A stretch of 37,656 nt of DNA from Isosphaeraceae bacterium (lineage in GTDB: Bacteria > Planctomycetota > Planctomycetia > Isosphaerales > Isosphaeraceae). The position numbers and the translations under genes are program-made. The notes below the pieces were generated by a model. It made no database searches. It was given only the letters and a program-made list of their open reading frames with translations, and was not told the DNA's origin. The stretch spans positions 1 to 37,656 of the forward strand of contig JAJPJC010000118.1 in the NCBI GenBank assembly GCA_021324445.1. The letters run 5' to 3'. Every line of letters starts with the position of its first letter. Position 1 is the first letter of the stretch. This document shows, piece after piece, positions 8,553-15,104 of this stretch.

Positions 8553-8636
8553 GGAAGGGCAAGCCGATTGGCGACGGCACCCGACTCGAACTCGGGCGAG
8601 CGATGAGCCTTGAGGGTTCAACTCCCTCTCCTTCCG
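8553..8636 (+). tRNA. tRNA-Ser (CGA)
   Basis: The 84-nt cloverleaf has acceptor arms GGAAGGG/TCCTTCC (one G-U), a D stem GCC/GGC, and an anticodon stem CCCGA/TCGGG with loop CTCGAAC. The anticodon is therefore CGA (Ser, UCG codons). The T arm is GAGGG/CCCTC with loop TTCAACT. The variable region is 15 nt, longer than in class I tRNAs, and the discriminator base is G, as expected for serine. No CCA is encoded. The variable-arm stem is weak, about 3 bp. Confidence 0.75.
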
Positions 8637-8656
8637 CTCGCGATCCCAGCCTCTTC

Positions 8657-8727
8657 GCGGGATTGGTCTAGCGGCACGACTCCTGGCTTCCAACCAGGCG
8701 ACCGGGGTTCGAATCCCCGATCCCGCT
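8657..8727 (+). tRNA. tRNA-Gly (UCC)
   Basis: This is a full cloverleaf of 71 nt. The acceptor GCGGGAT pairs with ATCCCGC. The anticodon stem CCTGG/CCAGG encloses loop CTTCCAA, giving anticodon UCC. The T stem CGGGG/CCCCG encloses TTCGAAT. The discriminator is T and no CCA is encoded. It lies 20 nt after tRNA-Ser. Confidence 0.93.
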
Positions 8728-8780
8728 CTGAGCCCTCAGTCGCGATCGCCCGCCCGCTCGCGACAGATTGCGAAACCCGG

Positions 8781-8920
8781 TCTGGAATTTGGAAACTGCA
8801 ACCTGCAATCTGGAATCTGGAAACTGCAACCTGCAATCTGCAATCTGGAAACTGCAACCTGCAATCTGGAATCTGGAAACTGCAACCTGCAATCTGGAAT
8901 CTGGAATCTGCAATCTGGAA
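8781..8920. repeat. Heptanucleotide tandem repeat, 20 units
   Basis: Twenty uninterrupted 7-nt units follow the pattern NYTGSAA (TCTGGAA, ACTGCAA, CCTGCAA, TCTGCAA, one TTTGGAA). A higher-order 28-nt period of four heptamers is visible. The array sits between two tRNA-Gly genes. It resembles the heptameric STRR sequences known from cyanobacteria in form, not in sequence. The same heptamers recur at 15013-15033. Confidence 0.9.
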
Positions 8921-8934
8921 TTCCTTGATCCATG

Positions 8935-9005
8935 GCGTCCTTGGCCGAGCGGCCAGGCACGGGCCTCCCATGTCCGACAGGCGGGTTCGACTCCCGCAGG
9001 GCGCT
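8935..9005 (+). tRNA. tRNA-Gly (CCC)
   Basis: The 71-nt cloverleaf has acceptor GCGTCCT/AGGGCGC (one G-U), D stem GCC/GGC, and an anticodon stem CGGGC/GTCCG with loop CTCCCAT, giving anticodon CCC. The T stem GCGGG/CCCGC encloses TTCGACT. The discriminator is T and CCA is absent. Its 3' end is one base from the 5' end of the next tRNA. Confidence 0.9.
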
Positions 9006-9006
9006 C

Positions 9007-9078
9007 TCGGGAATCGGCTAACCGGCAGGCTCCCTGACTTTGAATCAGGCGGTGGAGGTTCGAATCCTCCTTCCCGAA
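9007..9078 (+). tRNA. tRNA-Gln (UUG)
   Basis: The 72-nt cloverleaf has acceptor TCGGGAA/TTCCCGA, D stem GGC/GCT, and an anticodon stem CCTGA/TCAGG with loop CTTTGAA, giving anticodon UUG. The T stem GGAGG/CCTCC encloses TTCGAAT, and the discriminator is A. The 5' U pairing with A is typical of bacterial tRNA-Gln. It ends 18 nt before the stop of the convergent UBP zinc-finger gene. Confidence 0.92.
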
Positions 9079-9096
9079 TCGATCCGATCGCCCGTC

Positions 9097-9381
9097 TCAC
9101 CGCAGGTAGGGCGTGACCGCCTCCGGGACCTTGAGAGTGGCCTGATCGACGTAGCACCAGGCCCACCGCTCGCCGGGCTCGTAGGAGGCCATCACCGGGT
9201 GGTCGGTCTGGTGGAAATGCCGCGTCGCGTGGCGGCCCGGGGAGCTGTCGCAACAACCGACGTGGCCGCAGGTGAGGCAGAGACGCAGATGGACCCAGCG
9301 CGAGCCGGTCTTCAGGCACTCTTCGCACCCGGAAGTCCGCGCGGGGACCGGTTCGATCTCCGCAAGATGCTCACAAGACAT
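9097..9381 (-). CDS. UBP-type zinc finger domain protein
   Basis: This 94-residue protein consists almost wholly of one ZnF-UBP domain. Cys/His ligands are visible as CEH (3-5), CEEC (19-22), CLTCGHVGC (35-43), the HATRHFHQTDH cluster (51-61) and the terminal WCYVD. In eukaryotes this fold binds the free C-terminal Gly-Gly of ubiquitin. Stand-alone bacterial copies are known but their ligand is not established. Its ATG overlaps the stop of the upstream membrane protease gene by one base (TGATG at 9383-9379), so the two should be translationally coupled. It is the last gene of an operon with two membrane proteases, which suggests a role in recognising a protein tail or fragment; that role is inference. 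Confidence 0.88.
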   Translation of the reverse strand: MSCEHLAEIEPVPARTSGCEECLKTGSRWVHLRLCLTCGHVGCCDSSPGRHATRHFHQTDHPVMASYEPGERWAWCYVDQATLKVPEAVTPYLR

Positions 9382-10238
9382 CAGGAATCTCCTCGAGGAA
9401 ATCGCTGGCCCCGGACCGGCCGGCCCGGGTCAGTCCGATGGCGGGGCTCCGACAGGTACTCGACGCTGGCCTGGCGGCGCGTCGGCTGGGGGTAGAGTCC
9501 CATGAGCTGCATGACCTCATCGGGGATGTCCGATCGGACCGGCAGGGTCAACTGCTGGGCCGTGTCGAAGGTGATCGGGTAGTCGTGGGTCCAGGTGCCC
9601 TCCGTCAGGATGCCGGCCAGCTGGCCGGCCCGGTCCTGGCCTACCTTGGAGGCGAGCAATGCCTTGACAGCCTCCTGGAGCTGGACGATCGCCTTCTCCG
9701 CCTGGTCAGCCAGGACCAGCGTTTCGTCGTCGACCTCGGCGATCGGTTTGGCCCGGACGACCTTGAGCAGCGAGGCGGCCGGGAATTGCCCGAGCTGGGG
9801 GTCGACCGGCCCGAGCACGGCGTGATTGCTCATGATGATTTCGTCGGCCGCCAGGGCGATGAGCGTGCCTCCGGACATCGCGTAGTGCGGGACGAAGACG
9901 GTCACCTTCCCCTTGTGCCGGTCAATCGCCCGCGCGATCTGGAGCGCCGCCAGCACCAGCCCGCCGGGAGTGTGCAGGATCAGGTCCAGCGGCACCTCGG
10001 GGTCGGTCAAATGGATCGCCCGGAGCACTTGCTCGGAGTCGTTGATGTCGATGTAGCGCGCGATCGGGAAGCCCAGCAGGCTCATGGTCTCCTCGCGATG
10101 CACCAGCAGGATGACGCGCGAGCCGCGCTGCCGCTCAATCTTGGCGATGAGCCGTTGCCGCGACGCATCGAGGAAGCGCTGCTTGAGGACCGGTTGCAGG
10201 GTGGAGATGATGAAGAAGAGCCAGAGGATGTCCAGCAC
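9381..10238 (-). CDS. Membrane-anchored ClpP/SppA-like serine protease (SDH_sah family)
   Basis: This 285-residue protein starts with a single hydrophobic helix (residues 3-17) and continues with a ClpP-crotonase fold domain. HTPGG at 89-93 is the oxyanion loop, MSGGT at 121-125 carries the probable nucleophile S122, and the conserved GPVDPQLGQFPA follows at about 143. This is the pattern of the serine dehydrogenase proteinase family (SDH_sah), relatives of SppA and of the NfeD-linked stomatin proteases. Its expected role is proteolysis at the membrane. It starts 18 nt after the rhomboid gene stop and overlaps the zinc-finger gene by one base. The C-terminal 30 residues are basic and look unstructured. 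Confidence 0.87.
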   Translation of the reverse strand: MLDILWLFFIISTLQPVLKQRFLDASRQRLIAKIERQRGSRVILLVHREETMSLLGFPIARYIDINDSEQVLRAIHLTDPEVPLDLILHTPGGLVLAALQIARAIDRHKGKVTVFVPHYAMSGGTLIALAADEIIMSNHAVLGPVDPQLGQFPAASLLKVVRAKPIAEVDDETLVLADQAEKAIVQLQEAVKALLASKVGQDRAGQLAGILTEGTWTHDYPITFDTAQQLTLPVRSDIPDEVMQLMGLYPQPTRRQASVEYLSEPRHRTDPGRPVRGQRFPRGDS

Positions 10239-10256
10239 GGTGCTCGCTCCTTCGGG

Positions 10257-10988
10257 CTACATCCAGGCGCCTTCGACGCCGTACTCATCGGGTTGCCAGC
10301 GTCGGATGACTCGCCGCGGACGCAGGAACAGGGGGTGCAAGACCAAGCCCGCGCTGAAGCCGCCGACGTGCGCCCACCAGGCCACGCCCCCGATCTCCCC
10401 CGGGCTCGCCAGCGTCAGGATCCCGCTGAAGAGCTGGCTCAGGGCCCAGAACACGAAATACAGCACGGCCGGGACCTCGAAGAACAGCGGGTAGAAGACG
10501 ATCGGGAACATCACCACGAGCTGCGCGTGGGGGAAGAGCACGAGGTAGGCGCCCAGGACTCCCGCGACGGCTCCCGAGGCCCCAACGGTGGGCAGGACCG
10601 AGTCCGGGTTGGTAAACCAGTGGACCACCCCCGCGATCAGGCCGCAGAGCAGGTAAAAAACCGCGAAGCGCACCGGGCCCATGCGATCCTCGACGTTGTC
10701 GCCGAAGATCCAGAGGGTCCACATGTTGCCGATGATATGCATCCAGCCGCCGTGGAGGAACATGCTGGTCAGAAACGGCCAGTAGTCATCGGCGCGGAAG
10801 CCAACCCACTGGGCCCATTGCGGGTGAGAGTACCGGGCCGGGACGATGCCCAGGAGGTAGAAGAGCCGTTCGCGTTCGCCCTGGGGCAGGCTTAACTCCA
10901 GGGAGAAGACCAGAACGTTCAGTCCGATCAAGACGTAGACGGCCAGCGGCGGATTGCGACTGGCGACGGTGTCCTGAATGGGTATCAT
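10257..10988 (-). CDS. Rhomboid family intramembrane serine protease
   Basis: This 243-residue polytopic membrane protein should cleave transmembrane substrates within the bilayer. The catalytic Ser is S138 in GASGA and the catalytic His is H207 in AHVGG. The oxyanion-supporting H84 and N88 lie in HGGWMHIIGN. About six to seven hydrophobic segments are present, with no cytoplasmic zinc or ankyrin domain. The ATG at 10988 is supported by the typical N-terminus (MIPIQDTVASRNPPLAVYVLI), which lies before the first membrane segment; the ribosome site is weak. It is the first gene of the three-gene operon 10988-9097. Confidence 0.94.
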   Translation of the reverse strand: MIPIQDTVASRNPPLAVYVLIGLNVLVFSLELSLPQGERERLFYLLGIVPARYSHPQWAQWVGFRADDYWPFLTSMFLHGGWMHIIGNMWTLWIFGDNVEDRMGPVRFAVFYLLCGLIAGVVHWFTNPDSVLPTVGASGAVAGVLGAYLVLFPHAQLVVMFPIVFYPLFFEVPAVLYFVFWALSQLFSGILTLASPGEIGGVAWWAHVGGFSAGLVLHPLFLRPRRVIRRWQPDEYGVEGAWM

Positions 10989-11641
10989 CGTTCACAGCCC
11001 CTGCTGGGAACCCCCTGAGGTCGAGGGCCGGCGGTCGCTCACCCCAACCGAGCCGCCCGCCCGATCCTACCCTGATTCTTGGGCGCACTCAAGAATGTGG
11101 CGCGCGGCTCACTCCGCCATTGGCCGGACCGCCGCCGCGCCCTCCCGGATGCCCGTCGTGACGGCCAGGGCCGCCCGGGCGCCACGATGTCCTCTGGGTA
11201 CGTCGGTCACGACAGAATGTCCTCCCGCGCCGGTGCGACGACCGGTTCGCCCCCGGCGGCCGCGGGCCTCGCCGCGACGGCCGACCCGCGAGTTCGGCCT
11301 GGCCCGCGCCGCTCGGCACGCCTGTTGCCTTCGGAGTCAGGTTGCACGGCAAGTCGGTCGGCGCGCGGGGACTTGAGGACGAGCTCGGCCGGATCGACGA
11401 GGCCTTCCCGCGCGGCCCCCGGCTCCGCACGCTGCCGATGCGCTGAGCCAAGTGCTGGGGAATGAATCCGTGGGCTGAGATGGCCCGGCGTTCCCGCATC
11501 CGCGAATTCCGCGCGAACGTCGCTTCCGGTTCCTGCGTCTGTCCAGTGTGCGACCCAACGGCGGACCGGGAAGCCAGGCGGAGATGAGCCAGCGGAGTTC
11601 CCGGCAGGATCGGGAGGGAGCACCAGCCGCCGAGCCCGCGG
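10989..11641. other. Intergenic region, probable gene debris
   Basis: This stretch of about 650 nt lies between the rhomboid gene and the DUF1501 remnant. Open frames exist in several registers but are arginine- and proline-rich and resemble no family. A short plus-strand frame ending at 11446 (LHGKSVGARGLEDELGRIDE) has protein-like composition but is not recognised. The region may hold the eroded 5' part of the DUF1501 gene or another dead gene. Confidence 0.4.
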
Positions 11642-12062
11642 CGGGTCTTCGCCGGCCCTCTCCCCAGCGGCGTTGACACCCAGCTCTTCGCTCATAGCAA
11701 CCTCCTTCTCGAGCTGTCCGGCGCCCTGAAGGCGTTCCTCGACGACCTGGCGGCGGCCAGGCTGGCGGACCGCGTGGTGGAGTCGCTCTTGAGCGAGTTC
11801 GGCCGGACCGTCCGCGACAATGGCTCGGCCGGCACGGGCCATGGCACGTCCGGCCCGGTCTTCCTCGCGGGGCCGAGCGTCCAGGGTGGTCTTGTCGGGG
11901 CGACGCCGAGTCTGCTCGACCTCGATCCAAATATTCGGCGACCTCAGGACCGTCATCGATTTCCGCCGGATCTACGCCACGGTCCGCGACGAATGGCTGG
12001 GGCTGCCGGCCCGGAGGGCGTTGGGCGGCGTTTTCGAGAGGCTTCCTCTGTTTCGCGCCTGA
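11642..12062 (+). pseudogene. DUF1501 family protein, 3' remnant with frameshift
   Basis: Translation from 11642 gives RVFAGPLPSGVDTQ, HSNLLLELSGALKAFLDD, LADRVV, SEFGRTVRDNGSAGTGHG, SGPVFLAGPSVQGGLVG and PSLLDLD. This is the C-terminal half of a DUF1501 protein (a planctomycete secreted family of the alkaline phosphatase/sulfatase superfold). At about 11925-11940 the frame shifts by +1, and the family pattern resumes as FGDLRTVIDFRRIYATV, EWLGLP, ALGGVFERLPLF to the stop at 12062. The usual GTDHG reads GTGHG, losing a conserved Asp. The twin-arginine N-terminal half is not found, and an in-frame stop lies at 11585. The gene is therefore dead. Its usual DUF1549/DUF1553 cytochrome partner is absent from the window. 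Confidence 0.8.
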
Positions 12063-12091
12063 CGACCTGATCGATCTTCAGGGATGACCAG

Positions 12092-12115
12092 CCGCCGGGG
12101 CCAGCGGCCCGGCGG
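12092..12115 (-). terminator. Hairpin after the DUF1559 gene
   Basis: The 8-bp arms CCGCCGGG (12092-12099) and CCCGGCGG (12108-12115) are separated by 8 nt and lie 6 nt beyond the stop at 12121. No T-tract follows on the minus strand, so this may be a pause site or weak terminator. Confidence 0.4.
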
Positions 12116-12120
12116 TCCGA

Positions 12121-14748
12121 TCAAAACGAGTCGGACGAGATGACCTCGCCGCCGTCGCGGGTGATCAGCGCGCGCAGGACGATCACGCTGATCGACTCCT
12201 TGAGGAACCGCACCGAGCCGTCGCAGAACAACGTGTTGAACCCCTCGGGGAAATGGCCGCCCAGGCGCTCGAGCAGGGCCTTGAGCTCCGCCGGCTTGGT
12301 GGCGATGGCGTCGTCGCCGGAGGGGATGTCGCTCTCGGGCCTGGTCCAGGGGACCGCCTCCTTGGCCTCGACCACCGCGATCGTGTTCGAGGTCCCATCG
12401 GTGATCTCGGTGATCTTGATCCCTTTGGGGACGGTCTGGTCGAAGATGGCCCGCTTGCCCGAGAAGCCGCGATAGAAGGTCATTCCCGGCTCGGCCGGAG
12501 TGATCGGGACGGCGAAGACCGCCGGCATCTGGTCCAGCAGCGGCTTGTTGTGCGGGCTGTCCCACGGCTGGTCGAGCTTGAACTCGTTGAATAGGGCCTG
12601 CTGCTCGAGAAACGGGAGGATCCGCACGCGCCAGCTCAGGAGCGGCTTGCCATCCTTGGAACGGATGTCGGCCGGGAAGTGGTCGTTGGCGCTGTGGAAG
12701 TTGTGCAGGGCCAGCCCGATCTGCTTGAGGTTGTTGACCGACTGGGCGCGCCGGGCCGCCACGCGCGCAGACTGCACGGCCGGCACGAGCATCGCAATCG
12801 CGACCGGGACCGCCGTCGCCGGATTGATCGTCGGGAACGACTCCCGCGAGAGGTAGCGGATCCCCTGGTCGTCCACGGCCAGGGCCGAGACCGACGGGAA
12901 CAAAAAGGGACGAAGCGCATCGGGCTCGGGGACCAGCTCGGGGTCGAACGCCGGGGTGATCCCGGCAGCGGCCAGGTCTCGCGCCATCGGCCCACCGGGC
13001 CGAACGCGCGAGGGAATCCTCAGGCCGAGGAACGAGACCGGGCTCATCCCTGCCGACGCGATGAGCAGCTCCGCCAGATTGGGCACGCTGGCCAGGAAGT
13101 CGGGAAGAACCGATTGCCGGGTGTCGCTGATGCTCAGGAACGTCAAACGATCGGGGAGCTGCTCCAGCGCAGGGGCCAGAGGGTCGCCTTGCGGCAGGCC
13201 GAGTGCCGGGGAGTGCTCAACCAGATCCCGCGTACGGCGCGCCATCGCGGGCGTAGTCGCGAACACGAGCGCGTTGCGCCCCAGCAGCAGCGTGGGGCGG
13301 GTCCCGATCGAGAACGGGAACGGCACGATCGATCCCGAGGGGAGGAAGATATAACCGGTGTCCGATCCCTTGAGCCGTCGCATCGGGCTGACGCTGACTG
13401 GCAGGGGGGGACCACCTCCCGGGTTGGTCACGATCGGCACCGGGTGATTGGCCCGCTCGGCGAGCGTATCGAGGGCCTTGGCCACGGCCGCGCGATCCTT
13501 GACCTCAAGGATCAGCGAGGAGTTCGGGATGGTGAGGAACGCCTGGAACAAGCCGGTCACCACGTTGCCCGGCGCGTTGACCCGGGTCGGGACGTGGTAA
13601 TACACGAACCGGGGGCCGAGGTGAGCCAGCAGGTCATCGCGCAGCCGGAGTCCGGTCATCTGCCGCACGATCGACTCGAGTTCCTGCTCCATCGGTCGCA
13701 CGGGCCGAGGATCCAGGACCTTCACGGTCGCGGCGATCTGGTCGAGGTACCGGGCGGGTTCGAGGGACAAGATCGTGAAGCCCGCCAGGCCGCCGGGAAG
13801 GGGGGGCAAATGCCGCACGTCGAAGGCCGGCTGATCGAACAGAGCCGGGATGCCCGTCCGCGGGGCCGGCACGACGGCGCCGAGGATGCCCTGGATCGCC
13901 GCACCGTGGAAACCCCATCGGTAGTCGAACCGCCGGATCCGGTCCAGCCCCAGCGCCACGGCCTGGGGGGGCAGGGGGGGCAAGGCGGCCATGTCGAAGA
14001 ACGCCAGCCCGACCGGCTGGAAGCCGATGGCGTCGTCGCTTTTGGTCAAGCTCACTCGCGTGGGATGCTCGACGGCGCTGGGCTCGCGCCCCTCGAGCGT
14101 GGCGATGACGGCGTCGACCCCGCCGGGTGTCACCACGCTGACCACCAGGTCGTTTCCCTCGGACCACCAGGCCACGGACGCGGGGGGCCGGTCGCCCAGC
14201 GCCTGGACCGTTCGTCCGCCCGGCTTCTCGATCCGCTTGATGGGGAGTCGCGGTCCCGCGCCGGCTCCCAGCAGCCGGTCGAGCAACGCCCGCGGCTCTC
14301 CGCCCGCGCCGCCGCGGATCACCAGGGCGAAGCAGCGCGGAAGCCCCACGCCCCCCGCGCGATTGATCCCCAGGGCGAAACCCGATTGGAGCAGGTGCTT
14401 GCCCAGCGCGATCACCTCCGAGACCTTGACAGGGATTCCCGGCTGGCGGGCCAGCAGCGACTCCAGCAGCCGAACCAGCGTCTGCTCGAGCATCGCCCCG
14501 GTCGTCGTCTCGTTCAGCAGCCGGTACGTCGCCGTCTTCGTCCAGGCGTCGCGGTGCGCGTCCAGCCCGTCGAACTCGACGTAGACCACAAGGTCCCGGC
14601 GGGGAAAGTACCGGGCCAGCGGCGCCGGGCGGTCCCGCCTCGTCGCCTCCTCCCCCCGCGCGGCGGTCGTCATCACCGCCCCGATCACGACGATCACGGC
14701 GGTGGTCCCAGCGAGCAACCCGCCCCAGCCGGCGACGCGCGTTCTCAT
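12121..14748 (-). CDS. DUF1559 domain-containing exported protein
   Basis: This 875-residue planctomycete-type protein starts with a hydrophobic signal/anchor (residues about 8-30, ending AARG). Residues 40-630 form a long region with no recognised domain; a similar DUF-like N-part occurs in other planctomycete DUF1559 proteins. The C-terminal 230 residues are a DUF1559 (SBP_bac_10) domain: [50 protein letters not shown], a [13 protein letters not shown] segment and FCDGSVRFL near the end. Most DUF1559 proteins begin with a type IV pilin-like N-methylation helix; here the domain is C-terminal instead and the upstream segment [10 protein letters not shown] is the shortened equivalent. The function of the family is unknown. 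Confidence 0.88.
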   Translation of the reverse strand: MRTRVAGWGGLLAGTTAVIVVIGAVMTTAARGEEATRRDRPAPLARYFPRRDLVVYVEFDGLDAHRDAWTKTATYRLLNETTTGAMLEQTLVRLLESLLARQPGIPVKVSEVIALGKHLLQSGFALGINRAGGVGLPRCFALVIRGGAGGEPRALLDRLLGAGAGPRLPIKRIEKPGGRTVQALGDRPPASVAWWSEGNDLVVSVVTPGGVDAVIATLEGREPSAVEHPTRVSLTKSDDAIGFQPVGLAFFDMAALPPLPPQAVALGLDRIRRFDYRWGFHGAAIQGILGAVVPAPRTGIPALFDQPAFDVRHLPPLPGGLAGFTILSLEPARYLDQIAATVKVLDPRPVRPMEQELESIVRQMTGLRLRDDLLAHLGPRFVYYHVPTRVNAPGNVVTGLFQAFLTIPNSSLILEVKDRAAVAKALDTLAERANHPVPIVTNPGGGPPLPVSVSPMRRLKGSDTGYIFLPSGSIVPFPFSIGTRPTLLLGRNALVFATTPAMARRTRDLVEHSPALGLPQGDPLAPALEQLPDRLTFLSISDTRQSVLPDFLASVPNLAELLIASAGMSPVSFLGLRIPSRVRPGGPMARDLAAAGITPAFDPELVPEPDALRPFLFPSVSALAVDDQGIRYLSRESFPTINPATAVPVAIAMLVPAVQSARVAARRAQSVNNLKQIGLALHNFHSANDHFPADIRSKDGKPLLSWRVRILPFLEQQALFNEFKLDQPWDSPHNKPLLDQMPAVFAVPITPAEPGMTFYRGFSGKRAIFDQTVPKGIKITEITDGTSNTIAVVEAKEAVPWTRPESDIPSGDDAIATKPAELKALLERLGGHFPEGFNTLFCDGSVRFLKESISVIVLRALITRDGGEVISSDSF

Positions 14749-14852
14749 GGAGCAGGCTCCCTGTTCGAGGATCGCATCAGAGCCCCAGGGTTTCTTCCTG
14801 GGCTTTTCTCCGTCGGCCCGTTGGGCCGAGGGGACCAGGCCGGCCAGGCTGC

Positions 14853-14955
14853 GGCGGCCTGAAAGGCCACGGGAACTCAGCCCCGGGTGAAACCCGGGGT
14901 CCGCGGCGCCCCACCGATTTCCGGCGGCCTGAAGGGCCGCAGGAGCTTAGCCCGC
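14853..14955. repeat. Two degenerate direct repeats plus a GC hairpin
   Basis: Copies at 14853-14884 and 14923-14955 share GGCGGCCTGAARGGCC followed by a variable CGGGARCTYAGCCC stretch, with a 70-nt period. Between them CCCCGGG/CCCGGGG (14881-14887 with 14893-14899) forms a perfect 7-bp hairpin with loop TGAAA. The whole 14749-15104 gap has no gene. Confidence 0.65.
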
Positions 14956-14987
14956 AGGCCCTTCTCAGAATCCGTGACGTTCAGCAA

Positions 14988-15041
14988 ATTTCAAATGCTT
15001 GAATTGTTATTATTTGGAATCTGGAATCTGGAATTTGAAAT
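14988..15041. repeat. AT-rich inverted repeat enclosing TCTGGAA heptamers
   Basis: ATTTCAAAT (14988-14996) and its complement ATTTGAAAT (15033-15041) flank three heptamers, TTTGGAA and TCTGGAA twice (15013-15033). The heptamers are the same units as in the array at 8781-8920, so a repeat family is present at two distant sites. The segment is notably AT-rich. Confidence 0.65.
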
Positions 15042-15054
15042 CCCAGATCAAGAA

Positions 15055-15094
15055 GAGCGCCGTCGCGCGGCCACACGGCCGCGCGACGGCGCTC
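15055..15094 (-). terminator. Strong hairpin terminator of the di-heme oxidoreductase gene
   Basis: A perfect 18-bp stem (15055-15072 with 15077-15094) with loop ACAC lies 10 nt past the stop codon at 15105. On the minus strand it is followed by TTCTTGATC, a short T-rich run, which fits intrinsic termination. Confidence 0.7.
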
Positions 15095-15104
15095 GGGGCC
15101 AGCC

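Noticed and set aside
8781..8920. Possible CRISPR array
   Set aside because: Units are 7 nt and contiguous, with no spacers and no cas genes nearby.
8553..9078. tRNA cluster as an integration site of a mobile island
   Set aside because: No integrase, no duplicated tRNA 3' end and no change in gene content on either side is visible.
8618..9328. Open frame reading through the tRNA genes and heptamer array, giving a repetitive QIPDCRLQ-like peptide
   Set aside because: It crosses three tRNA genes; the repetitive peptide only reflects the 7-nt array, which leaves all three frames open.
11207..11956. Minus-strand frame of 249 codons across the DUF1501 remnant
   Set aside because: No family similarity; the plus strand shows clear DUF1501 segments.
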